A stretch of DNA of 64,000 nt, from NCBI GenBank assembly GCA_020348445.1, contig CP070751.1:4321723-4385722 (forward strand). The letters run 5' to 3'. The notes under the pieces are model-generated. The model had not been told where the DNA came from, ran no database searches, and saw only the letters and a program-made list of their open reading frames with translations. Position numbers and translations under genes: made by a program. This DNA comes from Thermoplasmata archaeon. Lineage in GTDB: Archaea > Thermoplasmatota > Thermoplasmata > GCA-020350865. Below, piece by piece: positions 44,270 through 53,700 of the stretch (positions are counted from its first letter, which is position 1; each line of letters begins with the position of its first letter).

Positions 44270-44878
44270 ATGAGCGTAGAGCATTTTAAAAGTAGAGTGG
44301 ATGCTCTCTCTGGAGAGCACAGTTTAAAGATACTATTTTATCTCAGGGATAGTGATTGGTCCATTGCCTTGGATATTGCACGGGAACTTCGGCTCCATCC
44401 CACAACAGTTGCGAGATATCTTACAAAGATGCACAATGCCGGGATCATATCAAAAAGACCGAAGTGCGTGAAAACTGGAAAGACTTTTGAATACAGATTA
44501 AAATCGAAAAAAATCGATCTAACTTTGGATTTAAGTGAAGAAACTGATTATAAAAGCCCTTGTTCCATTGTGGATTTGATATCAAGAATCATTGATAGAT
44601 TAGAAAAGGTTGGTTGCCCCTTCAATCAAGACATTTTCAAAGATAAAAGAGAAAGGGAAACTTTTACCCTCATCATATCTAAAAAGGGGGACGAGATCTC
44701 CACTTTGAGCAAGAAGGACAAGGAATCTTTTACAAATGCTCTTGAGAGTCTCATCAAATTCTCTGAAAAATCTTATGGTAAATCTGTCACACAGGATATT
44801 GTTCTTTCAGCATGGCGTTCAATGGAGAAAACCGCGGGCGGATTTATGCCAGAATATATTCAGGAGGTGTTAAATTGA
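44270..44878 (+). CDS. Winged-helix protein with helical C-terminal domain
   Basis: 202 residues. The N-terminal 80 are an ArsR/MarR-like winged helix (HSLKILFYLRDSDWSIALDI; HPTTVARYLTKMHNAGII; wing KCVKTGKTFEYRL). The rest (about 100-202) is helical with KKDKESFTNALESLIKFSEK and a C-terminal TQDIVLSAWRSMEKT, of unknown fold. First gene of the second operon: its stop overlaps the TTG start of the KaiC-like gene that follows. It probably controls its own promoter through the GTAGAAT sites just upstream, and may work with the ATPase. Confidence 0.8.
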   Translation: MSVEHFKSRVDALSGEHSLKILFYLRDSDWSIALDIARELRLHPTTVARYLTKMHNAGIISKRPKCVKTGKTFEYRLKSKKIDLTLDLSEETDYKSPCSIVDLISRIIDRLEKVGCPFNQDIFKDKRERETFTLIISKKGDEISTLSKKDKESFTNALESLIKFSEKSYGKSVTQDIVLSAWRSMEKTAGGFMPEYIQEVLN

Positions 44879-45570
44879 AAGTATCATCTGGAATAGAGGG
44901 AGTGGATACCCTTTCTCATGGTGGATATCCTGAAGGTGGAGTGAATCTGATTTCTGGGGTAGCTGGTTCGGCTAAGACACTATTTGCCCTACATTTTCTG
45001 TGCAAAGGCTTGGAAGATAACGAGATGGGGCTTTTAATTACACTGGAAGAGGAGAAGGAAAGCATAGAGAGGGTTATGTCTCTTATGGATATCAATTCCT
45101 CCTCCAGAAAGATCGATATAATAGACCTCGGATTGATAAGAGCAGAGAAGGCCGAGGTTGGGGAGGGAATGGTAGGTTTTTCTGATCTCAAGGATTTCTT
45201 AAGCAGCTTCTTAGCCTCTCATCCCACTAAAAGGATAGTAATAGATTCCATATCTGCCGTGGGTATATATTACAAGGAAATAGAGAAACTCAGAGAAGAG
45301 CTTTTTTCCTTTGTGAGGTTTCTGAGGGGAAATGATGTAACAACAATTCTAACATCGGAGTCTTTAGAGGGAGGCAGTCTCACCAGATTTGGAGTTGAGC
45401 AGTTCCTTGCCGACTCTTTCATTGTTCTAGGTCTTGAAGAGGTCAAAGGCGAACTTAGGAGAACCATCACAATAAGAAAAATGAGGTTCACAAGCCACGA
45501 CACAGCCAAAAGACCGTTTCTAATCACAGAAAAGGGGATAGAGGTCTTTGTCAAAGAAAAGGTCCTATAA
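44875..45570 (+). CDS. KaiC-like RecA-superfamily ATPase
   Basis: 231 residues starting KVSSGIEGVDTLSHGGYPEG, the KaiC-like opening. Walker A is GVAGSAKT and Walker B RIVIDSISAVG, with LITLEEEKE between them. The protein ends soon after the ATPase core, without a second KaiC domain. I chose the TTG at 44875 because GGAGGTG lies just upstream and it overlaps the previous stop (TTGA); the frame upstream to 44812 is unlikely to be translated. The 3' end overlaps paralog 2 by 23 bp, so the HTH, this ATPase and the giant protein are translationally linked. Confidence 0.85.
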   Translation: MKVSSGIEGVDTLSHGGYPEGGVNLISGVAGSAKTLFALHFLCKGLEDNEMGLLITLEEEKESIERVMSLMDINSSSRKIDIIDLGLIRAEKAEVGEGMVGFSDLKDFLSSFLASHPTKRIVIDSISAVGIYYKEIEKLREELFSFVRFLRGNDVTTILTSESLEGGSLTRFGVEQFLADSFIVLGLEEVKGELRRTITIRKMRFTSHDTAKRPFLITEKGIEVFVKEKVL

Positions 45571-48500
45571 TAAAAAAGTAAAAAGTGGGATTTTAGGTTT
45601 CGATCCTCTAATCGAAGGGGGATTCCCAAAAGGCTCATCCATACTCCTTCAGGGCCCCACTGGCTTGGAGAAAGAGCTATTTTATATGCAATTTATAAAG
45701 GAGGGACTTGAAAATGGAGAATCGACTGTAGTTCTTCTTTCTGTAAAATCCCCAGAGAATTTAAAGGATGAGCTGTTGGATTTGGGCTTAGATGTCGAGC
45801 TCCTCCTAGAACAAAAGAGACTCATTATCATCGACTGGTGCTCTTGGAAAACTGAAAATATAGTATACATTCAGGAGGAGGGATCAATTCTCAGGTGCGC
45901 GGCAGACATAATGAACGTGAGCATAGCCCTTGGTAAGGCCCTTTCCATGATTAAGGGTGAACGCATCAGGGCAGCAGGAGATATTCTTTCAGACGCCCTT
46001 AATTCGGAGACTCTAAGGACAGTATACGAGTTTGCTAAAGGGTGCAAGGTCAAGTTCGATGAGAAAGGCGTAACTGCGCTATTTACTCTAGAAAAGGAAA
46101 TACATGATCCAGAAACAATATCAAAACTTCAAACCCCTTTCGATGGCATCATAGATATAGAGCGGGAGAAAATTGAAAATAAAGTGGTAAGAAAGATAGG
46201 AATACTCGCGATGAAAAATTCTTCTATTCCATCTCATTACGAGGATCTTAATATTGGTAAAAACGAGGTATTTATTGGAGAACTTCCCAAAAGGAAGGAT
46301 AAGACCTCGAAAGAAAAAAGTAAATCCAAGAAATCAAAATCTTCCAAAGCTTCCAAAACCCATTCTGCCCCCAAAAAATCCAAATCATCAAAGAAGTCGG
46401 ATAAGTCAAAAAAATCCAAGTCATCTAAAGAGTCGAAACCATCTAAATCACCTGAGACTTCCAAAAGCCGTCCCCCCTCTAAAAAACCAAAATCGCTTAA
46501 AACATCAAAAAAGCCAAGGTCCTCAACAAAATCTAAATCGTCCAAATCCCCTAAAAAGCCCAAATCATCCAAAGCTCGTAAATCCTCCAAATCATCTGTA
46601 TCTTCTAAGAAAACTAAACAAACAAAATCACCCGAGCCTGATCTTCTTCCAGTTACCGAAGAATCACAAGATGCGGAGCTTGAAGAAAAGGAAGTGAAAG
46701 TAGAAGAGAAGGTAGAAGAAAAACCAAAACAATCCATTTATCTTTGTGTCGAGTGTGGAGCTTTTATAGGTAAACAGGGTGAGAAATGTAGCATTTGCGG
46801 TGCCGTATTTTTCGAAGAGGAAGAAACCGAAGATGAAGAAGATGAAGGGGAAAATATCCCTGAGATCGAGAGGGAGGAAATTGACAGTCATGACCTATAC
46901 CTATGTCCAGAATGCGGAGCTCTATTATCACCTGATGCTGAAATCTGTATCAATTGCGGATCAAGTTTGGAAGAGGAGGAATCAGAAGGGGAGGAACCAG
47001 AAGACGAGTCAACATCCGAGCCTGAGAATGTGCCAGACCTATTGGATAGTGAGCCTAAGACAGAGATTTTTCTATGTCCGGAATGTGGTGCTCTATTGGG
47101 TCCAGATGCTGAAATCTGTGTAAATTGCGGATCAAGTATAAAAGATGTGGAATTCCAAGAAGAGGATATTATATCAGAACTCGAGGATGTTCTGGATTTT
47201 GTAACTCATGATAAGGAAACAGAGATTTTTTTATGTCCTGAGTGCGGGGCCTTCATAAGTTCCATGGTAAATGAATGCTCAATTTGCGGTGTCGTATTTG
47301 AAGAAGAGGAAGGCATTGAGTCAGTCGAAGAAGAGACTATCTTGAAATCTGAAGAAGTACCAGATTTCTGGTATAGAAAAGAGCATGCAATGCCCTACAT
47401 ATGCCCTTGGTGTGGGGCTTTTATCAAAGCAGGGGAGACATGGTGTGATATATGCAATGCAGAAATTGTTTCAGGAAAGCAACATGTTACAGAACCATCA
47501 GAAGAAGAGGATTTTTCACCATTATGGATCCCATCAGAGAATCTATGCCCAAAATGCGGTGCATTCAATGCCAATGATGCCCAGGGTTGTTCAGTCTGCG
47601 GTAAACAAATAAAAGAAGAAATACGAACAGTTGAAGAGGAAATCACACAACAAGAAAGCACATATGATGCAAAAATCGAGGACGAAATCGAGAATTTAAT
47701 TGCCTTACTAGAGGAATTTGATACTGAAGAAGAAGAGAGTTTGACCAGTAGCCCAAAAATAGATATTAAATATGATAGAAAAGACGCAATAGGGATCACT
47801 AATGGACTTACAAATGGCTTAAAAGCACGTACAAGTAAAGTGAGAAAGTGTTTCATAAATGGCATTACAAACGGCATAAAAACGCCAAAAAGAGGAATGA
47901 CAAATGGTCTTACCAACGGTATGATAATGGAGCTTAAAGCCCTAAGAGATGGATTCACAAACGGTAAAGGGATATCAAATGGTCTGACCAACGGTCTAAC
48001 AAATGGTCTTACTAATGGATTGAGAAGGCTGAGAAGGGGAATTACAAACGGAATCACCAACGGAAACGGAATAACCAATGGAATTGGCCCCGTCAAAGAG
48101 ACCATGGTCAAAAAGGCAAAGATTAGTAAAATTCTAGTTACCATTGGCCTTGTGATGTTGCTCTTCATCTCGCCCTTTCTAATAAGTTCATTTGTTCCTT
48201 CCCATGAGCCTCTCCAAATCGATGGTAACTTCAGCGATTGGGATAATTTTATGAGGTATTCGGATTCCCTAACAGACCAAACAAAAAACCAAGATATCAA
48301 TATAGAGGAATTCAAGGTAACTCACAATAGATGGGGTGAAATTGCATTCTATCTCAAAGTCAGGGGCACATTGCTTTCGGGTCAATATGGATTGGACTCG
48401 GTTCATATATTCATAGATGAAGACGATAACACCGAAACAGGCTACCGTATAAGGACGATTGGAGCCGATAAACTGATCTTTATTACAGGATGGAATAACA

Positions 48501-50512
48501 GCATTTTTAAAAGCAGTTATAGCGAATTCAATATTTCTCGAAGCTCCATTGATATTAACGGTTTCAATGTTTTGTATAATCTACCTGCAGCCATTGGAAA
48601 AAATCAACTGGAAACGAAGTTGTGGCTTGCCACACTAAATGAGCATCAAAATACGCCCATCAGGGTATTATTCAGTGTGAGGGATACAGCTGGTAATCAG
48701 GATCTTTCCGATATTATAGTGAACCATTGTAAGGGAGCGTTATTGATCAATGAAACGACCATCGCCCCTTTGATCATCCCCAAAGGCTCAAATGATGTAC
48801 CCATTTTAAAAATTGAATTAAGTGCAATTAATAAGGATATAACTTTTGAATCCCTTAACCTCACTAAAACAGGCACCGCTACCAACACAGATATAGGTCC
48901 CCTTTCTGTTTTTTTAGATAAAAATAATAACGATATCTTCGATATCCACGAGGATGAAAGAATTATACGGGTTTTGGGAGGGTTCATACAAAATAAGCTA
49001 AATATACAAATTGCTCAAAATCTCATAAAAGACCGAACAGAATCCATATTCATCACTTTGGACATATCTGAATCTGCGAAAGATGCAAGTACCATTGGAT
49101 TAAGAATTGCAGAGCCAAAGGATGTTGTTTTCTCCCTTGGTGTTTTGACACTTACTTCTTTTTATCGGACCAACAGCTATATAGATAAAATTGGAGACAA
49201 CATAGCCATAGACGGAGCATTTGGGGATTGGACCTCAAAACCACTTTTGAGTGATTCTTACAAAGATGTGAAACTGGGAAATCATAGTGTTGAAAATCCC
49301 AATATAGATATATTGCGCTATAACATCCAACACAACTCTTCTGCCCTGTCCTTCTTTCTAGATGTAAGCGGCACTATGTTGGGGGGAGTTTGTGTTCCTT
49401 GGAATGCCACACGCCCTCCTGAATCAAGGGAAGGTGGATTGAAGGACAGTGATGGAGACGGGATAGCAGATGAAGATGAACCTGGATTCGAACATGATTT
49501 TGACAACGATGAAGGCCTACCCAATGATCCCAATAATCCAGTAAGTCCGAATACAGGGTCTGATGGCCTCGATCACGACAGCGATGACGATGGTGTTGAG
49601 GATTGGCCCTGGGGAAACGATACAGTCCTCAAAAACCCACGAACAGGGAAGACCAAATATATTGGAGAGCCTGCTTTACCTCCTCCACTTCCCATGGTCA
49701 CAGGGGAGGATATGATATATATTTTCATTGATTCAGATGACAATCCACAAACAGGTTACTTTATCAATGAATTCATGGGGGCTGAATTCATGCTTAACAT
49801 CTCAGGAAAGGGCAATCATATAACTGGGAAATATCTAAACATTTTCAACTCCTCTAATTCTAAAAAATGGAAATGGAACCTGATGAAGGATGTTAACGCT
49901 GCCATAGATTCAAGATCTTTTGAGGCAGACGTTGCATTCGATATTCTGGGGATACCAAACAACAGCACCTTCAATATCTGGTTTTTCACAACTGATTGGC
50001 AAAATCGAGGGGAAATGTCAGATTTAAGTGTCAGTGAAACCAGAGAAAATAGAATGACAAGGGCAAAAGGTGGAGGGGGAAGCGCAGTAATAAATGAGGT
50101 ATTCCCTGATACAAATGGATGGGTTGAGCTTTACAACCCCACCAATAAAGCCGTGGATCTTACTGGTTGGTATGTCACTTGGAGTGGAGGGACATACAAC
50201 ATTCCCGCAGGAACAACCATTCAATCCAACGATTATCTTGTATTCAATATAGGAAACATTCCCTCAACCGACACAACGGGATTGTACAACCAAAAGAACC
50301 AGAAAAAGGATGAAACGAGCTTTACTAACATCCCCTTAAACTTTGGATGGGGTAGGAATCCAAGTAAGACACAGGACTGGTATATTACCTATCCTACACC
50401 AAATGGACCAAATATCATACCTGAGTTTTCTAATGTTTTTATTCCTATCATATTCATAGGAATTGTTTTTTGTTTGTTTAGATACCGCAGAAGAAAATAT
50501 CTTCTTGGGTGA
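45548..50512 (+). CDS. Giant KaiC-like/zinc-ribbon/NGLTNG transmembrane protein (paralog 2)
   Basis: About 1654 residues. Residues 13-235 are a KaiC-like domain (KSGILGFDPLIEGGFPKGSS) whose Walker A is degenerate: GPTGLEKE (36-43) has Glu where Thr/Ser should follow the Lys, so ATP hydrolysis is doubtful. Residues 250-363 are a Ser/Lys/Pro-rich tail like a histone-H1 terminus. Six zinc ribbons follow (about 397-690), then the NG(L/I)TNG array (749-846), a transmembrane helix (about 857-880) and the shared extracellular half: IDGNFSDW (891), IDGAFGDW (about 1220), calcium loops DSDGDGIAD, one lamin-tail-like domain (NEVFPDTNGWVELYN) and the tail IPEFSNVFIPI with RYRRRK. The TTG start at 45548 overlaps the preceding gene by 23 bp; the start codon is the least certain part. 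Confidence 0.82.
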   Translation: MSKKRSYNKKVKSGILGFDPLIEGGFPKGSSILLQGPTGLEKELFYMQFIKEGLENGESTVVLLSVKSPENLKDELLDLGLDVELLLEQKRLIIIDWCSWKTENIVYIQEEGSILRCAADIMNVSIALGKALSMIKGERIRAAGDILSDALNSETLRTVYEFAKGCKVKFDEKGVTALFTLEKEIHDPETISKLQTPFDGIIDIEREKIENKVVRKIGILAMKNSSIPSHYEDLNIGKNEVFIGELPKRKDKTSKEKSKSKKSKSSKASKTHSAPKKSKSSKKSDKSKKSKSSKESKPSKSPETSKSRPPSKKPKSLKTSKKPRSSTKSKSSKSPKKPKSSKARKSSKSSVSSKKTKQTKSPEPDLLPVTEESQDAELEEKEVKVEEKVEEKPKQSIYLCVECGAFIGKQGEKCSICGAVFFEEEETEDEEDEGENIPEIEREEIDSHDLYLCPECGALLSPDAEICINCGSSLEEEESEGEEPEDESTSEPENVPDLLDSEPKTEIFLCPECGALLGPDAEICVNCGSSIKDVEFQEEDIISELEDVLDFVTHDKETEIFLCPECGAFISSMVNECSICGVVFEEEEGIESVEEETILKSEEVPDFWYRKEHAMPYICPWCGAFIKAGETWCDICNAEIVSGKQHVTEPSEEEDFSPLWIPSENLCPKCGAFNANDAQGCSVCGKQIKEEIRTVEEEITQQESTYDAKIEDEIENLIALLEEFDTEEEESLTSSPKIDIKYDRKDAIGITNGLTNGLKARTSKVRKCFINGITNGIKTPKRGMTNGLTNGMIMELKALRDGFTNGKGISNGLTNGLTNGLTNGLRRLRRGITNGITNGNGITNGIGPVKETMVKKAKISKILVTIGLVMLLFISPFLISSFVPSHEPLQIDGNFSDWDNFMRYSDSLTDQTKNQDINIEEFKVTHNRWGEIAFYLKVRGTLLSGQYGLDSVHIFIDEDDNTETGYRIRTIGADKLIFITGWNNSIFKSSYSEFNISRSSIDINGFNVLYNLPAAIGKNQLETKLWLATLNEHQNTPIRVLFSVRDTAGNQDLSDIIVNHCKGALLINETTIAPLIIPKGSNDVPILKIELSAINKDITFESLNLTKTGTATNTDIGPLSVFLDKNNNDIFDIHEDERIIRVLGGFIQNKLNIQIAQNLIKDRTESIFITLDISESAKDASTIGLRIAEPKDVVFSLGVLTLTSFYRTNSYIDKIGDNIAIDGAFGDWTSKPLLSDSYKDVKLGNHSVENPNIDILRYNIQHNSSALSFFLDVSGTMLGGVCVPWNATRPPESREGGLKDSDGDGIADEDEPGFEHDFDNDEGLPNDPNNPVSPNTGSDGLDHDSDDDGVEDWPWGNDTVLKNPRTGKTKYIGEPALPPPLPMVTGEDMIYIFIDSDDNPQTGYFINEFMGAEFMLNISGKGNHITGKYLNIFNSSNSKKWKWNLMKDVNAAIDSRSFEADVAFDILGIPNNSTFNIWFFTTDWQNRGEMSDLSVSETRENRMTRAKGGGGSAVINEVFPDTNGWVELYNPTNKAVDLTGWYVTWSGGTYNIPAGTTIQSNDYLVFNIGNIPSTDTTGLYNQKNQKKDETSFTNIPLNFGWGRNPSKTQDWYITYPTPNGPNIIPEFSNVFIPIIFIGIVFCLFRYRRRKYLLG
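46294..46638 (+). repeat. Ser/Lys-rich low-complexity region, paralog 2
   Basis: About 115 codons made almost only of K, S and P, in SK, KSSK and KKPKSSK units. It is strongly basic, in contrast to the acidic linkers of the rest of the protein. Possible nucleic-acid or nucleoid-binding tail. Confidence 0.75.
47794..48085 (+). repeat. NG(L/I)TNG repeat, paralog 2
   Basis: The array is broken into blocks: GITNGLTNGLKA, FINGITNGIKTP, GMTNGLTNGMI, then a long run GISNGLTNGLTNGLTNGL and a final GITNGITNGNGITNG. Basic segments lie between blocks (KVRKC, RRLRRG). It ends 30 residues before the transmembrane helix. Confidence 0.85.
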
Positions 50513-50623
50513 ACGTTGGCGGAAGAAGGTGATTAGGTTAAATATCTCATTTTCCACCTTACAAAAAAAATAGTGCCAATGATCTACATTTGGACTGGAT
50601 CTGAGTCACACTTGTCATGATGT

Positions 50624-50642
50624 TACACGGTGTAGTTTTTTT
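50624..50642 (+). terminator. Hairpin plus T-run after paralog 2
   Basis: TACAC-G-GTGTA (50624-50634) followed by seven T at 50636-50642. It lies in the 260-bp gap before paralog 3, which also holds a TATA-like CATATTTAAATT (about 50670) and the GAGGG ribosome-binding site of the next gene, so paralog 3 has its own promoter. Confidence 0.5.
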
Positions 50643-50772
50643 CTCCACAGCTTTACAAAAGTTTGTGACACATATTTAAATTATTCTTTCATTTTTGTAC
50701 AATATATTGCTACAAATATTATTACCCAGTAGTAAACTAGGTACTATATAATAGAGGAGAAGAGGGAACTCG

Positions 50773-53700
50773 ATGGAGTTAGGCTCCTTAAAAATCTTCT
50801 TGAGTATGCACGGAATCAGCCCACGGGCAGCGGAGATACTCTACAATGCTGGTTTTGATGATATTCAAAAGCTGAAGAGTGCCTCAATCCAAGAATTAAT
50901 AGAAATTTCAGGCATCGACACACAAACTGCCTTAAAAATCAGGAATGTGGTTCTTAAGACGGATTTTGACGAGAAAGAAGTAAAGGGCGAGATATTCATT
51001 TGTTCTAAATGCGGAGCCTTTGTGTCATCATCATCAAAAAAATGTGATGTTTGTGGAGCTTCAATAAAGGACTTTTTTGAAGAGGGAAAGCAAGAAGCGA
51101 AGGTAGAAGGGGAGATAAAAGGTGTAAAAGATCACACAAGGGATTTAGAAGATATCGATAATTACCTGAATATCCTGGCTGGGATATTAGAGTTAAAGCA
51201 CGGGGATAGAGCACTTACAATTAGAAAAATAGAAAAGGAATTGGACACCTTCATAGATGAACTTGAAGGGGATATACCACACGAGCTTTATTTATCTAAA
51301 TTAGATATAGAGCCCCTATTTTATTGTCCAGAATGCGGAGCATCGATTACCAAGGTGTCTGATAAATGCGAAATATGTGGATTACTTTTCGGGGAGCCAA
51401 TATTTGAACCTTTGGAATTTCCAAAGGATGATATTAGTATAAAGCAACTTTTTGAAAGGGATGTTAATAAGGCGAGCTTACTTGTGGGTATAAGCGTAGA
51501 GTTAAAGAAGGCACAGGACATACCGGAACTTTGGTACTCCAAGGGTGTAATTTTTGCAGATATGGAAGAGCATGAGCTGGCGATAAAAAGTTTTGATAGG
51601 GTCCTTGTTCTTGATAAGAATAACAGCAAGGCATGGAACGCTAAAGCCTCTTCCCTTGCTAAGCTTGGAAGGTATAATGAAGCGTCAGAATGTTTTGGAA
51701 GGGTGACAGGTCTTCTACTTCGGGCTTTCGAGACGAGGCAAAAAGATGAGGAGGAGTTGAAGATCCAGGAGGATGCTGTTTTATATGTCTGTGGTGAATG
51801 TGGTGCTTTTATCGGCGATTACGCACAAACGTGTCAAACATGCGGATCCAAGGTGATCGAGGATATCGAGAGCATCGTGTCCCAAATTCCATCGCATGAG
51901 ATAGAAGAGGAATTACCATCTGAAATTGAAGAGGAATTGGATGTCATAAGTGTGGATCAGGATATATCGACATTGGTGGATACCCAGCTAAGGGCTAAGG
52001 AACCAGCCTTGTTGATGAGCTGTCCCGAGTGTGGGGCCTTCATAGAAAAGGAGGAAAAGAAGTGTAATATATGCGGGTTGATTTTGGGGGTCCCCATCGA
52101 GGAATCACCAGAAGCACTTGAAGAATTTATTCTTGCCACGACACCCATTGGAGTGGAGATCGAGAAAACACGGCATCTGGCGAGTATCAATGCAGAATTG
52201 AAAAAGAAACCAAATGATCTGGAGCTTTGGTATTCAAAGGGTGTAATTCTAGCGGATATGGGTGAGCATGAACTCGCAATAAAATGTTTTGACAGAATTT
52301 TAACACTGGATGATAACCACAGCAAGGCATGGAACGCCAAAGCCTTTTCCCTGGCAAAACTCGGGCGGTTCAATGAGGCATCCATATGTCTTGCTAAGGT
52401 TGCTGAGCCCGTATTTGAAACATTTGACGAGATAGGTAGGTACGAGAAAGAATTATTGTTCGAGGTAAAGGAAAGATTTCAGACGTGTCTTACATGCGGG
52501 GTGCCTCTGAATTGGGATGATACAGTCTGTTACAACTGCGGAACCGCAGTTGCGGAGTTCAAAGAGGCTGTGGAGGAGGAAGCAAAGAAGGGAGTCTCAA
52601 GAGACTTCCGTAAGCGTTGGGAAAAAATATCTCAATTTGAGGAGCCCATAGATACTGATGTCCCTGTTGAGGAAACAAAAGAACCTGAGGAAATCGAGGA
52701 ATCATTTGAAGAACCGAAAGAGTTTGAGATGCCCTATGAGGAGCCTGAGGTTCCGGTTGAAGAATTTGAGGAAGAGATCGAGGCTCCATTTAAAGAACCT
52801 GAGGAGCTTGAATTACCCCATGAAGAACCCGAAGAATTAGAGATTCCATTTGAAGAGTTTGAGGCTCCAATAGAGGAACCTGAAGAAATAAAGGCCCCAT
52901 TCAAGGAACCTGAGGAGCTTGAATTACCTTATGAAGAACAAGAAGAAATAGAGGTTCCAGTTGAAGAATTTGAGGAAGAGGTCGAAGCTCCGATAGAGGA
53001 ACCTGAAGAAATAGAGGCCCCATTTGAAGAACTTGAAGAACTTGAATTACCCCATGAAGAACCTGAAGAGTTTGAAGTTCCCATTGAAGAGGCTAAAAAG
53101 GTTGAGGCCTCCTTTGAAGAACCTGAAGAGTTTAAAGTTCCCATTGAAGAGGCTGAAAAGGATGAGACTCCCTTTGAAGAACCTGAAGAGTTTGAGTTAC
53201 CAATGGAAGAACCTGATGAAGTTGAAGTTCATGAAGAAGAGCCTGTGGTATTTGAATTAGTACAAGAAGAACCAGTAGAGGTCGAAGCTCCTGTCGAAGA
53301 ACCAAAGGAGGTTGAATTACCAGTTGAAGAACCTAAAGAGGTTGAGGTTCCAGTTGAAGAATTTAAGGAAGAAATCGAAGCTCCGATAGAGGAACCGGAA
53401 GAAGTTGAGGCCCCTGTTGAAGAACCAAAAGAGATTGAAGTTCCAGTGGAAGAATTTGAGGAAGAATTCCTAATTAAAGAGCTCAACGAATTTGGGGCAT
53501 TACTTGAAGAACCAGAGGAAGTCGAGGCTCCTTTAGAGGAACCTGAGGAAGTTGAAGTTGCTTTCGAAGAACTTGAAGAGTTTGAACTTCCCAAAGAAGA
53601 ACCTGAGGAAATCGAAGTTCCATTTGAAGAACCAGAGGATATTGAGGCTCCTTTAGAGGAACTTGAGGAAGTCACAGTTCCATTAAAAGAACTAGAAGAC

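Noticed and set aside
44812..44874. Upstream extension of the second KaiC-like gene
   Set aside because: It would overlap most of the preceding HTH gene's end out of frame; a good GGAGGTG and TTG at 44875 explain the start better.
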